Origin: Rubrivivax albus
Lineage (GTDB): Bacteria; Pseudomonadota; Gammaproteobacteria; Burkholderiales; Burkholderiaceae_C
Assembly (NCBI RefSeq): GCF_004016515.1
Contig: NZ_SACT01000004.1
Span: 186,001 to 250,000 of the forward strand
Direction: 5' to 3'
DNA: 64,000 bases
Shown: positions 18,012-26,043 of the stretch, one piece after another
Layout: each line of letters begins with the position of its first letter
Numbering within the stretch: position 1 is the stretch's first letter
Made by a program: the position numbers and the translations under genes
Notes under the pieces: model-generated
What the model saw: only the letters and a program-made list of their open reading frames with translations
Database searches by the model: none
Told to the model about the DNA's origin: nothing

Positions 18012-18782
18012 GTGAGCCTGAAGGATCCCAACGTCCGTCACCCCGATGCCCGCAAGCGCATCGCCCTCGTCATCGCCAACCCGGCGGTGTCCACCACCAC
18101 CGGCTGGCCGGTGGGCTTCTGGTGGAGCGAACTGACCCACCCGTACCACGTGTTCACCGAACACGGCTACGAGGTCAGCGTGTTCAGCCCGCAGGGCGGC
18201 CGCTGCGAGGCCGACGCGATGAGCGACCCCAACGACGCCAGCGGCTACAGCCGCAGCGACCTGGTGAGCCAGGGCTTCATCCACACACCGGAACTCAAGG
18301 CCCTGGTGGACGCCACCGCGCCGGTGTCGGCCATCGATGTCGCGGCCTTCGACGCCATCGTCGTCGCCGGCGGCCAGGCGCCGATGTTCAACTTCGAGGC
18401 GGCCACCGACCTGCACGCCACCTTCGCCGCCTTCTTCGAGGCCGGCAAGGTGGCCGCCGCGCTGTGCCACGGCTGCGCCATCCTGGCCTACGCCAAGGAC
18501 AGCCGTGGCGAGTACCTCGCCAAGGGGCGCACCGTCACCGGCTTCGCCAACGTGGAGGAGGACTTCGCCGACAACGCCGTGTGGTCCTACGGCCTGCTGC
18601 CGCGCGACCGGCACGTGATGCCCTGGCGCATCGAGGACCGGCTCAAGGCGCTGGGCGCCAACTACGTGCAGGCCGGCCTGTGGCGCGGTTTCGCGGTGCG
18701 CGACGGCAACCTGATCACCGGCCAGCAGAACTTCTCCGGCGAGGAGACGGCGCGGCTGGTGGTCGAGGCGCTGGGGCGCTGA
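18012..18782 (+). CDS. DJ-1/PfpI (type 1 glutamine amidotransferase-like) family protein
   Basis: A 256-residue protein of the DJ-1/PfpI superfamily. RIALVIANPAVSTTTGWPVGFWWSELTHPYHVF is the family opening for chaperone/glyoxalase-like members, and AALCHGCAILAYAK (about residue 150) is the nucleophile elbow, with Cys in the AxCHG context. The GTG at 18012 is chosen because GGAG sits 7 bp before it at 18002-18005. An in-frame TTG further up (17964) is less likely. It is divergent from a LysR gene and followed by GFA, monooxygenase and reductase genes in the same direction. The function could be a glyoxalase III-like, deglycase-like or hydrolase activity; this is not resolved. Confidence 0.85.
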   Translation: MSLKDPNVRHPDARKRIALVIANPAVSTTTGWPVGFWWSELTHPYHVFTEHGYEVSVFSPQGGRCEADAMSDPNDASGYSRSDLVSQGFIHTPELKALVDATAPVSAIDVAAFDAIVVAGGQAPMFNFEAATDLHATFAAFFEAGKVAAALCHGCAILAYAKDSRGEYLAKGRTVTGFANVEEDFADNAVWSYGLLPRDRHVMPWRIEDRLKALGANYVQAGLWRGFAVRDGNLITGQQNFSGEETARLVVEALGR

Positions 18783-18825
18783 AGGGCGCACGTTCTCCAT
18801 CTCACCTGGAAGGAGGCCACCCGCC

Positions 18826-19212
18826 ATGTCCGTTCTCGAAGGCCGATGCCACTGCGGCGGCGTCACCGTGCGCCTGCCGGCCGAGGCCTTTGGCCTCGTC
18901 GCCTGCCATTGCGGCGACTGCCAGCGCCTGCACGGCAACTTCTTCGCCATGCTGGCCGTGCCCACCGACCAGGTCGAGTGGGGCGGCGAACTGGCACCGC
19001 AGTGGTATGCATCGTCGGCGCAGGCGCGGCGTTCGCATTGCCCACGCTGCGGGTCGCGCCTGGCCAAGCAGCCGGCCGACGGCCAGCGCACGCTGGTCTC
19101 GGTCGGGCTGTTCGAACGCGATCTGCCGCGGCGCATCCGCAAGCAGGTGTGGACCGAGTCCCACCCCGGCTGGTACGACCCGCCGGCCGACGATCCGGGC
19201 ACGGCACCATGA
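18826..19212 (+). CDS. GFA (glutathione-dependent formaldehyde-activating) family zinc protein
   Basis: A 128-residue protein with the GFA/CENP-V fold. Zinc ligands are visible: GRCHCGGV, then ACHCGDCQRLHG, then HCPRCGSRL. The family contains true S-(hydroxymethyl)glutathione synthase but most members have unknown substrates, and this short form is one of those. A strong Shine-Dalgarno (GGAAGGAG) precedes the ATG. The next gene starts inside its stop codon. It is part of the 18.0-20.4 kb run that may be controlled by the upstream LysR regulator, perhaps for electrophile or aldehyde detoxification. Confidence 0.88.
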   Translation: MSVLEGRCHCGGVTVRLPAEAFGLVACHCGDCQRLHGNFFAMLAVPTDQVEWGGELAPQWYASSAQARRSHCPRCGSRLAKQPADGQRTLVSVGLFERDLPRRIRKQVWTESHPGWYDPPADDPGTAP

Positions 19213-19784
19213 ACGACGCGCCCGAACCGGTGACGGTGCTGATCCGCCGCCGCGTCAAGCCCGGCCGCGAGGCCGACTACGAGGCCTGGCTGCACCGCCT
19301 GCAGGCGGCGGCGCGCGGCCTGCCGGGCTACCTGGGCGTGACCACGCAGCGCCCGGCGTCCGGTGCGCCGCGCGAGTACCTCAGCGCCGTGCGCTTTGCC
19401 ACCCTGGCCGACCTGCGGGCCTTCGAGGCCAGCGACCTGCGGCGCCAGGCCCTGGCCGAGGTCGCGCCCCTGGTGGACGGCGATGCCGCATGGGAGGAAC
19501 TGACGGGCCTGGAGTTCTGGTTCAGTGCCCCGGCCGGCACGGTGGTGCCGCAGCCGTCGCGGCCGCGCATGGCGCTGGTGATGATCGCCGTGGTCTTCGG
19601 GCTGGTGCTGTCCATCGGCAGCGTGGTCAACGCGGCCTTTGCGCTGCTGCCGGTGGCCACACCGTACCCGCTGCGGCTCCTGGTCACGATCAGCCTGGAG
19701 GTGGTGCTGATGACCTGGTGGCTGATGCCCTGGCTGAGCCGCCGCCTGGCGCCCTGGATCTACCCGCAGCGGCGGGTGGCCTGA
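19209..19784 (+). CDS. Antibiotic biosynthesis monooxygenase (ABM)-domain membrane protein
   Basis: A 191-residue protein. Residues 1-110 form an ABM/dimeric alpha-beta barrel domain (VTVLIRRRVKPGREADYEAWL, GYLGVTTQRP, EYLSAVRFATLADLRAFEAS, ELTGLEFWF). Residues 118-190 carry two membrane helices (MALVMIAVVFGLVLSIGSVV and LLVTISLEVVLMTWWLMPWL). This ABM-plus-two-helix layout is a known small family of unproven function. The ATG overlaps the GFA stop by 4 bp. It ends 17 bp before the next gene, whose Shine-Dalgarno lies in the gap. Confidence 0.85.
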   Translation: MNDAPEPVTVLIRRRVKPGREADYEAWLHRLQAAARGLPGYLGVTTQRPASGAPREYLSAVRFATLADLRAFEASDLRRQALAEVAPLVDGDAAWEELTGLEFWFSAPAGTVVPQPSRPRMALVMIAVVFGLVLSIGSVVNAAFALLPVATPYPLRLLVTISLEVVLMTWWLMPWLSRRLAPWIYPQRRVA

Positions 19785-19801
19785 ACCCGGAAGGAGAACC
19801 C

Positions 19802-20431
19802 ATGTCCTTGAGCATCCTCGGTGCCGGCCAGGTCGGCATGGCGCTCGGCCGCGCCTTCACGCAACGCGGCGAGCCGGTCACCTTCGGCGTGCCGGAGCCG
19901 GCGCGCCCCCAGGCGGCGGTGGCGGCGCTCGGCCCGCTGGCCCGGCTGACCACGGTGGACGAGGCCGTGGAGGGGGCCGACACCGTGATCCTGGCCGTGC
20001 CCTACGGCGCACTGCCGGCCATCGCCCAGGCCCGGGCCGACTGGGGCGGGCGCATCCTGGTGGACGCCACCAACCCGCTGGCCCCGGGCCTGGCCGCGCT
20101 GGCGCTGGGCACCACCACGTCCGGCGCGGAGACGCTGGCCGGTCTGGCCGCCGGCGCCCGCGTGGTCAAGGCCTTCAACACCACCGGCGCGGAGAACCTG
20201 GGCGATGCCCGCTACCCTGGTGGCACACCCTTCATGCCGGTCTGCGGCGACGATGCCGACGCACGCCGCCACGTGCTGGGGCTGGCCACGCGCATCGGCT
20301 TCGAGGCGGTGGACCTGGGGCCGCTGAAGGCGGCGCGCTGGCTGGAGCCGTTCGCGATGACCTGGATCCACATGGCGCTGCGCCAGGGCCTGGGCCGGCG
20401 CTTCGCGTTCGGGCTGTTGCGGCGGGATTGA
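19802..20431 (+). CDS. NADPH-dependent reductase of the F420-reductase/NAD-binding family
   Basis: A 209-residue Rossmann protein. SLSILGAGQVGMALGRAFTQRGEPVTFG is the dinucleotide fold, followed by ADTVILAVPYGALP, ILVDATNPL and VVKAFNTTGAENL. This is the pattern of proteins annotated as NADPH-dependent F420 reductase, but in betaproteobacteria, which lack F420, the real acceptor is unknown. The Arg/Lys that would fix the NADPH phosphate is not obvious. A strong Shine-Dalgarno GGAAGGAG lies 6 bp before the ATG. It is the last gene of the LysR-divergent run and is convergent with another LysR gene 20 bp away. Confidence 0.85.
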   Translation: MSLSILGAGQVGMALGRAFTQRGEPVTFGVPEPARPQAAVAALGPLARLTTVDEAVEGADTVILAVPYGALPAIAQARADWGGRILVDATNPLAPGLAALALGTTTSGAETLAGLAAGARVVKAFNTTGAENLGDARYPGGTPFMPVCGDDADARRHVLGLATRIGFEAVDLGPLKAARWLEPFAMTWIHMALRQGLGRRFAFGLLRRD

Positions 20432-20451
20432 GGGCGCCGGGTCCGCGGCCT

Positions 20452-21369
20452 TCAGCGCCCAGGCGGGCGCGGGCCGAACAGCCCGAACACGGTCTCCCGC
20501 AGCCAGCGGTTGTCGTCCGCCCGGTGGACGCGCGCATGCCAGAAGGCGTTGATCTCCACCTCCGGCAGCTTCACCGGCAGCGGCCGGGCTACCAGGCCGA
20601 ACGGTGCCGCCAGCTCGGCGGCCAGCCGCTCCGGCACCGTGGCCACGAGTTCGCTGCGGGCCAGCAGATGGCCCACGCTGACGAAGTGCGGCACCGTCAG
20701 GCGCACCCGGCGGTGGATGCCGGCGCGCTGCAGCAGCGTGTCCACCTGGCCGTGGCCGGTGCCGGGCGACACCACCACCAGGTGCTCGGCGGCGCGGTAG
20801 GCGGCCAGGGCAGGGCGGGCCACGTCCAGCGCGTGGCCGCGGCGGCACAGCAGCACGTAGCGCTGGCGGAACAGCCGCCGCTGGTGGAAACCGGCCTGCA
20901 GCTGCGGCAACAGGCCGATGGCCAGGTCCACGCGGCCCTGGGCCAGTTCGTCGGCCAGGTCCACCGCGGTGTTGCGCACCGTGCTCAGCGACACGCCCGG
21001 CGCCACCTCCGCCAGCCGCTGCACCAGGCGCGGCAGGAAGACGATCTCGCCGATGTCCGTCATGCCCACGGTGAAGGCCCGTTGCGCGGTGGCCGGGTCG
21101 AAGGCCGGGGCGGGCGCCAGCGCGCCGCGGATCAGCGCCAGGCCGGCGCCCACCGGGCCGGCCAGGCGTTCGGCCAGCGGCGTGGGCACCATGCCGGCGG
21201 GCGTGGGCACGAAGAGCTCGTCGCCGAATCGCCGGCGCAGCCGCGCCAGCGCATTGCTCACCGCCGGCTGCGTGAGGCCGAGCTTGTCGGCCACGCGGGA
21301 GACCCGGCGCTCGAGCATCAGCTCGTGCAGCAGGGCCAGCTGGTTCAGGTCGGGGCTGAGCATCGGCAT
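20452..21369 (-). CDS. LysR-family regulator (NahR/NagR-like subgroup)
   Basis: A 305-residue LTTR. The helix-turn-helix region reads DLNQLALLHELMLERRVSRVADKLGLTQPAVSNALARLRRRFGDELFV, which is the NahR/NodD-type signature. The effector domain carries FTVGMTDIGEIVFLPRLVQRLAEVAPGV. In the naphthalene/salicylate gene clusters an LTTR of this type (NagR/NahR) activates the divergent genes when salicylate is present. Here it is divergent from the nagGH-like oxygenase, with about 94 bp between starts. The start could be Met 21369 or Met 21363; both are in frame two codons apart. Confidence 0.9.
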   Translation of the reverse strand: MPMLSPDLNQLALLHELMLERRVSRVADKLGLTQPAVSNALARLRRRFGDELFVPTPAGMVPTPLAERLAGPVGAGLALIRGALAPAPAFDPATAQRAFTVGMTDIGEIVFLPRLVQRLAEVAPGVSLSTVRNTAVDLADELAQGRVDLAIGLLPQLQAGFHQRRLFRQRYVLLCRRGHALDVARPALAAYRAAEHLVVVSPGTGHGQVDTLLQRAGIHRRVRLTVPHFVSVGHLLARSELVATVPERLAAELAAPFGLVARPLPVKLPEVEINAFWHARVHRADDNRWLRETVFGLFGPRPPGR

Positions 21370-21380
21370 CACGTTCGATG

Positions 21381-21400
21381 ATGCCCGACATTCCCGGCAT
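21381..21400. promoter_or_regulatory. Candidate LysR operator before nagGH
   Basis: ATGCC-N10-GGCAT inverted repeat, flanked by two direct copies of TTCGATG (21374-21380 and 21400-21406), in the divergent gap between the LysR gene and the oxygenase gene. The position and symmetry fit an LTTR site, but short arms in GC-rich DNA can arise by chance. Confidence 0.35.
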
Positions 21401-21463
21401 TCGATGGACTGATCCCGCCGCCCGGCCGATGATCGGCGCTCCCGCACTGCCAACCCGGGCCCG

Positions 21464-22753
21464 ATGAGCGCCATCCCTGCACCCGAAACGCTGGCCTGGG
21501 CCGGCGACGCCACCCACCGCATCCCCTTCACCGCCTACACCGACGAGGCGGTCTACCGCCGCGAGCTGGAACGCTTCTTCTACCGCGGCCACTGGTGCTA
21601 CGTGGGCCTGGCCGCCGAGGTGCCGAACCCGGGCGACTTCAAGCGCACGGTGATCGGCGAACGCTCGGTGATCCTGGTGCGCGACGCGCAGGGCGGGTTG
21701 AACGTGCTGGAGAACGTCTGCGCCCACCGCGGCATGCGCTTCTGCCGCGAGCGCCACGGCCACCGCAAGAATTTCGTCTGCCCGTACCACCAGTGGGGCT
21801 ACTCGCTGAAGGGCGAACTGCAGGGCGTGCCGTTCCGGCGCGGGCTGCGCCAGCCCGACGGCACGGTGCACGGCGGCATGCCGGCCGACTTCGACACTGC
21901 CGAACACGGGCTGAACCGGCTGCAGGTGGCGGTGCGCGGCGGCGTGGTGTTCGCGTCCTTCGACCCCGACGTGGAGCCCTTCGAGGACTACCTGGGCCCG
22001 GAGATCCTGGGCTGGTACGACCGCCTGTTCAACGGCCGCGAGCTGGTGCTGCTGGGCACCAACCGCCAGCGCATCCCGGGCAACTGGAAGCTGATGCAGG
22101 AGAACATCAAGGACCCCTACCACCCCGGGCTGCTGCACACCTGGTTCGTCACCTTCGGCCTGTGGCGGGCCGACAACCAGTCGCGCCTGCGCATGGATGC
22201 GCGGCACCGGCACGCGGCCATGATCTCCACGCGCGGCAATGCGGGCAAGGCGTCGGAGGTGTCCAGCGTCTCCAGCTTCAAGGCCGGCATGCAGCTGAAT
22301 GACGCCAGCTTCCTGGACATCGTGCCCGAGCCCTGGTGGGCTGGCCCGAACCTGCCCGAAGGCGCGCCGGTGCCCACGGCCGTGATGACCACCCTCTTTC
22401 CCAGCGTGATCCTGCAGCAGCAGGTCAACAGCGTGTCCACGCGCCACATCCAGCCGCGCGGGCCGGGCGCGTTCGACTTCGTCTGGACGCACTTCGGCTT
22501 CGCCGACGACGACGAGGCGATGACGCAGCGCCGGCTGCGCCAGGCCAACCTGTTCGGCCCCGCGGGTTTCGTGTCGGCCGACGACGGTGAGGTCATCGAG
22601 TTCTCGCAGCAGGCCTTCGACGCCACGCCGGGCGGCCAGGCGCTGGCGGAGCTGGGTGGGCGCGACGTGGGCGACACCGAGCACATGCTCACCGAGACGC
22701 TCATCCGCGGCATGTACCGCTACTGGCGCGAGGTGATGGAGGCGCCCGAATGA
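21464..22753 (+). CDS. nagG: Aromatic ring-hydroxylating oxygenase alpha subunit, salicylate 5-hydroxylase-like
   Basis: A 429-residue Rieske oxygenase large subunit. The Rieske [2Fe-2S] ligands are Cys86-x-His88 (CAHRGMRFCRERHG) and Cys106-x2-His109 (CPYHQWGY). The mononuclear iron motif is ENIKDPYHPGLLHTWF (His220, His225). The sequence closely follows what I recall of NagG of Ralstonia sp. U2 (ERSVILVRDAQGG, QGVPFRRG, QQQVNSVSTRHIQP, GPAGFVSADDGEVIE), which hydroxylates salicylate to gentisate. Anthranilate or terephthalate dioxygenase is the main alternative. The beta subunit overlaps its stop. No ferredoxin or reductase gene is adjacent, so electron transfer partners must lie elsewhere. 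Confidence 0.88.
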   Translation: MSAIPAPETLAWAGDATHRIPFTAYTDEAVYRRELERFFYRGHWCYVGLAAEVPNPGDFKRTVIGERSVILVRDAQGGLNVLENVCAHRGMRFCRERHGHRKNFVCPYHQWGYSLKGELQGVPFRRGLRQPDGTVHGGMPADFDTAEHGLNRLQVAVRGGVVFASFDPDVEPFEDYLGPEILGWYDRLFNGRELVLLGTNRQRIPGNWKLMQENIKDPYHPGLLHTWFVTFGLWRADNQSRLRMDARHRHAAMISTRGNAGKASEVSSVSSFKAGMQLNDASFLDIVPEPWWAGPNLPEGAPVPTAVMTTLFPSVILQQQVNSVSTRHIQPRGPGAFDFVWTHFGFADDDEAMTQRRLRQANLFGPAGFVSADDGEVIEFSQQAFDATPGGQALAELGGRDVGDTEHMLTETLIRGMYRYWREVMEAPE

Positions 22754-23235
22754 GCACGCCAAACGTCGACTTCGCGACCTGGTGGGCGGTGCAGCAGCTC
22801 TATGCCGACTATGCCGCGGCGGTGGACAGTGGCCAGTGGGACCTGTGGCCTGGCTTCTTCACCGATGACGCCGTCTACCGCCTGCAGCCGCGCGAGAACC
22901 ACGAGCGCGGCTGGCCGCTGGCCACGCTGGCCTTCACCGGCCAGGGCATGCTCAAGGACCGGGTCTACGCCATCCGCGAGACGCTGTTCCACGACCCCTA
23001 CTACCAGCGCCACGTGGTCGGCGCACCGGTGCTGCGCGTGGTGCAGGGCGATGCGCTGCACTGCGAGGCCAACTACGCCGTCTTCCGCACCAAGCTGTCG
23101 GAACCGAGCACGGTGTTCAACGTCGGCCGCTACCTCGACGTGATCGTGCCCACGGCCGAAGGGCTGAAGTTCGCGCGCCGCGAGTGCATCTACGACACCG
23201 AGCTGATCCCGAACTCGATCATCTACCCGATCTGA
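22750..23235 (+). CDS. nagH: Aromatic ring-hydroxylating oxygenase beta subunit, salicylate 5-hydroxylase-like
   Basis: A 161-residue small subunit of the Rieske oxygenase with the NTF2-like fold. Characteristic stretches are LYADYAAAVDSGQWDLWPGFFTDDAVYRLQPRENHERG, ETLFHDPYYQRHVVG and the C-terminal DTELIPNSIIYPI, which match the NagH-type (salicylate 5-hydroxylase) beta subunit in order and spacing. It starts in an ATGA overlap with the alpha subunit gene, so the two are translationally coupled and form an alpha-beta oxygenase. The subunit is structural rather than catalytic. The convergent alpha/beta hydrolase gene ends 18 bp downstream. Confidence 0.88.
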   Translation: MSTPNVDFATWWAVQQLYADYAAAVDSGQWDLWPGFFTDDAVYRLQPRENHERGWPLATLAFTGQGMLKDRVYAIRETLFHDPYYQRHVVGAPVLRVVQGDALHCEANYAVFRTKLSEPSTVFNVGRYLDVIVPTAEGLKFARRECIYDTELIPNSIIYPI

Positions 23236-23253
23236 GGCCGTCGCGCCCTGGAG

Positions 23254-24150
23254 TCAGGCCGTAGCGGCCCGCCCGTCACGCAGCCAGCCCAGCCACTCGT
23301 CCCACAGCGGCCGGGCCGCCGGCCGGAAGTAGCCCATGTGGCCGATGGACCGTCTGCCCAGGCTGGCCGGGTGCAGGTCCAGCGCGCGCACCGGGGCGTT
23401 GCGGTAGGCGGCCAGGAACGCGTCGCGCGAGGCCGGCGGCGCCCAGCGGTCGTCCAGCGCATTGAGCGCGACGATGGGCGTGCGCACGGCGGCGAAGCGC
23501 TCGGCCAGGCCTTCGGCCCGCATGGCCGGGTCGTCGAAGAAGTAGCGCGGAAAGCGGCACCAGTAGCGCCACTGGCGGTACACGCCCAGCGGCAGGTCCT
23601 CGCCCATGCCCAGCAGGCTCCAGGGCAGGTAGCCCTTCCAGCGCGTGAGCAGGGGGCCCAGCACGCGCCACATGAAGAGCACGCGCAGGCGCTCCAGCGG
23701 CGGCATCCAGCCGTGCCAGCCGGCGCCGGTGGCCAGCGTGACGAAGCGCGCCACGCGGTGGTGGTTGGGCAGCAGGCCGAAGGCGTGGCCCCCGTAGGAA
23801 TGCCCCACCATCACCAGCGGCAGGCCGTCCTCGGGCACGGCGTCCACCGCCGCGGCCAGGTCCAGGCGCGCCCAGTCCAGGTAGTCCATGCGGAAGCCGC
23901 GCAGGCTGGCCGGGCGCGACAGGCCGATGCCGCGGTAGTCCAGCGTCGTCACGTGGAAGCCCTGGCCGGCCGCGTGCTGCGCGAAGCGGCGGTAGAAGCC
24001 CTGCGGCACGCCGGTGGCGCCGGCGATGACCAGGTGGCCGGCGGGCGTGCCGGCCGCCGGGTAGTGCAGGGCGCGCAGGCGGTAGCCGTCGGCGGCGACC
24101 AGTTCGCGGGGCGTCGCGGTGATCTCGGGCACGGTGGGGTCGGTGCTCAT
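23254..24150 (-). CDS. Alpha/beta hydrolase (serine esterase/lipase-like)
   Basis: A 298-residue alpha/beta hydrolase. The nucleophile elbow is VMVGHSYGGHAFG (about residues 114-126). An N-terminal HLVIAGATGVPQGFYRRFA supplies the oxyanion-hole strand. The acid is probably Asp in NALDDRWAPP and the His is in SIGHMGYFRP near the end. This variant (GATGVPQGFYRRFA) is common in proteobacteria as an uncharacterised serine hydrolase. Its start overlaps the stop of the TetR gene by 4 bp, so regulator and hydrolase are one transcript. The substrate is unknown. Confidence 0.88.
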   Translation of the reverse strand: MSTDPTVPEITATPRELVAADGYRLRALHYPAAGTPAGHLVIAGATGVPQGFYRRFAQHAAGQGFHVTTLDYRGIGLSRPASLRGFRMDYLDWARLDLAAAVDAVPEDGLPLVMVGHSYGGHAFGLLPNHHRVARFVTLATGAGWHGWMPPLERLRVLFMWRVLGPLLTRWKGYLPWSLLGMGEDLPLGVYRQWRYWCRFPRYFFDDPAMRAEGLAERFAAVRTPIVALNALDDRWAPPASRDAFLAAYRNAPVRALDLHPASLGRRSIGHMGYFRPAARPLWDEWLGWLRDGRAATA

Positions 24151-24785
24151 GGCGCGGCCTTTCGGGGCGGTTGTGCCGGTGTGGGCGGCAGTTCGTGGCG
24201 CAGCAGGGTCAGCAGGGCCTCGGCAGCGGCGGTCATGGGCGCACCGCTGCGCGCCACGCGGGCCTGGATCAGCGCGCCTTCGTACGACGACACCACCAGT
24301 GCCGCCAGCGCCGCGGCGCGGTCCTCGGGCACGCCGCTGCGCCCGAACAGCCGGGCCAGGCGCACGCGGATGCCCTCGAAGGCGCGGGCCAGCGCGTCGC
24401 GCAGGGCCACGTCGGCGGCCGTGCTCTCCAGCGCCACCGTGGCCAGCGGGCAGCCGCGCTCGTAGGTGCTGCGCTCGAGCTGCGCCTGGGCCATCTGCAG
24501 CCAGCCGGCCAGCACCGGCAACGGCGGGGCCTGCTCGGCGGCCAGCCGGTCCAGCGACGCATGGATGTGGGCCGCTGTCGCATCGATGGCCGCCACCGCC
24601 AGCGCCTGCTTGCCGCCCGGAAAGTGGTGGTAGAGCACGCCCTTGGGGGCACCGGCCTCGGCCAGCAGCTCGGCCAGGCCGATGCCGTGGTAGCCCCGCT
24701 GCTGCAGGGCGCGCGACATGGCCTGCACCAGGCGCTCGCGCGTGTTCGTGGCGGCCGTGGTGTCCGGGGGGGCGGGGCTCGGCAT
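24147..24785 (-). CDS. TetR/AcrR-family regulator
   Basis: A 212-residue TetR protein. The N-terminal HTH (about 14-60) reads RERLVQAMSRALQQRGYHGIGLAELLAEAGAPKGVLYHHFPGGKQAL. The C-terminal domain has STYERGCPLATVALES, as in the AcuR/YxaF/LmrA-type regulators. It starts 12 bp from a palindromic operator (24798-24813) in the divergent region before an MFS gene, so it probably represses both itself with the hydrolase and the exporter. The Cys in ERGCPLATV is conserved in this subgroup and could be a redox or electrophile sensor. Confidence 0.92.
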   Translation of the reverse strand: MPSPAPPDTTAATNTRERLVQAMSRALQQRGYHGIGLAELLAEAGAPKGVLYHHFPGGKQALAVAAIDATAAHIHASLDRLAAEQAPPLPVLAGWLQMAQAQLERSTYERGCPLATVALESTAADVALRDALARAFEGIRVRLARLFGRSGVPEDRAAALAALVVSSYEGALIQARVARSGAPMTAAAEALLTLLRHELPPTPAQPPRKAAP

Positions 24786-24797
24786 GGCTGAAGTCTC

Positions 24798-24813
24798 TAG
24801 ACCGGTCGGTCTA
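24798..24813. promoter_or_regulatory. TetR operator TAGACC-N4-GGTCTA (NemR-type box)
   Basis: A perfect inverted repeat (TAGACCGGTCGGTCTA) 12 bp upstream of the TetR start, in the TetR-MFS divergent gap. The same TAGACC-N4-GGTCTA architecture is known for NemR, and related TetR proteins use boxes of this kind. It should control both the TetR-hydrolase transcript and the MFS gene at 24904. Confidence 0.75.
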
Positions 24814-24903
24814 TTGTCAAGCGAACGGAGGCTGCATGGACGTCAGCCGCGGCAGGCGCTCTTCCGTTCGCGACCCGTCTTGCCGGCCCGGCAGAATCGC
24901 GCC

Positions 24904-26043
24904 ATGACGCCGATGCCCTGGCGGGCCGCGCTGGCCCTCGCGCTGGCGGCAGCCGTCTCGTTGGGGCTGTCGCGTTTCTCCTACGCGCTGCTGTTGCCGC
25001 CGATGCGGGCCGACCTGGGCTGGAGCTACCTGCTCGCCGGCGCCATGAACACGCTCAATGCGGTCGGCTACCTGGCGGGTGCGCTGGCCATGCCGATGCT
25101 GCTGCGCCGGTTCGACGCGCGTGCGGCAATGCTGGCCGGCGGTGCCGGCGCGGCGCTGCTGCTGGCCGCGCACGGCCTGGTGCGCAGCGACGCCGCGCTG
25201 GCCGGGCTGCGCATGCTCACCGGCGCCGCCAGTGCGGCCAGCTTCGTCGGCGGCGGCGTGCTGGCCGCGCGGCTGGCCGGGCAGGCCGGTGCGCGCGCCG
25301 GCCTGGTGCTGGGGCTGTACTACGGCGGCGTCGGCCTGGGCATCGTGGCGTCGGCCCTGAGCCTGCCGCCGCTGGCCTGGCCGCAGGGCTGGTGGGCGCT
25401 GGGCGGTCTGGCGGCCTTGGCCACGGCGCTCACCGCGGCCGGCACGCGCAAGCTGGTGGCGCCACCGATGCCGGGCGCGGCACGGGCGCCGGTGCCGCTG
25501 CGCGCCTTCGCCTTCGGCCTGGCGGGCTACGCGATGTTCGGCCTGGGCTACATCGGCTACATGACCTTCGTGATCACGCTGCTGAGCGAGCAGGGCTGGA
25601 GCACCGTTGCCCTGTCCGGCTTCTACGTGCTGCTGGGCCTGGGGGTCATGGCCTCACCCTGGCTGTGGGCCGGCCTGCTGCAGCGCCACCGGGGCGGTGT
25701 GCCGTTGGCGGTGCTGAACGCGCTGCTGGCCGTGGCCACGGCGGTGCCGGTGCTGGCGTCCCACCCGCTGGCGGTGCTGGGCTCGGGCCTGCTGTTCGGC
25801 TGCGTATTTCTCTCGCTGGTGGCGTCGACGACGGCGCTGGTGCGCCACAACCTGCCGGCAGACGCCTGGCCGGCGGGCATCGCGGCCTTCACAACCGTGT
25901 TCGCCGCTGGCCAGATCGTCGGCCCCAGCCTGGTGGGCCACGTGGCCGACGGTGCGGGCGGGCTGGCGCGCGGCTTCGTGCTCAGTGCCGCGCTGCTGGC
26001 TGCCGGGGCGTTGCTGGCGCTGGGGCAGCGGCCGCTGCGCTGA
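24904..26043 (+). CDS. YbfB/YjiJ-family MFS transporter
   Basis: A 379-residue membrane protein with about twelve helices. It begins WRAALALALAAAVSLGLSRFSYALLLPPMRADLGWSY, the hallmark of the YbfB/YjiJ (DUF1228-type) family. AGAMNTLNAVGYLAGAL and the mid-protein FGLGYIGYMTFVITLL support this. The family function is unproven; some members export organic compounds. It is divergent from TetR with the operator between them, so it may be an efflux partner of the hydrolase system. Its last 62 bp overlap the convergent CDF gene. Confidence 0.9.
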   Translation: MTPMPWRAALALALAAAVSLGLSRFSYALLLPPMRADLGWSYLLAGAMNTLNAVGYLAGALAMPMLLRRFDARAAMLAGGAGAALLLAAHGLVRSDAALAGLRMLTGAASAASFVGGGVLAARLAGQAGARAGLVLGLYYGGVGLGIVASALSLPPLAWPQGWWALGGLAALATALTAAGTRKLVAPPMPGAARAPVPLRAFAFGLAGYAMFGLGYIGYMTFVITLLSEQGWSTVALSGFYVLLGLGVMASPWLWAGLLQRHRGGVPLAVLNALLAVATAVPVLASHPLAVLGSGLLFGCVFLSLVASTTALVRHNLPADAWPAGIAAFTTVFAAGQIVGPSLVGHVADGAGGLARGFVLSAALLAAGALLALGQRPLR

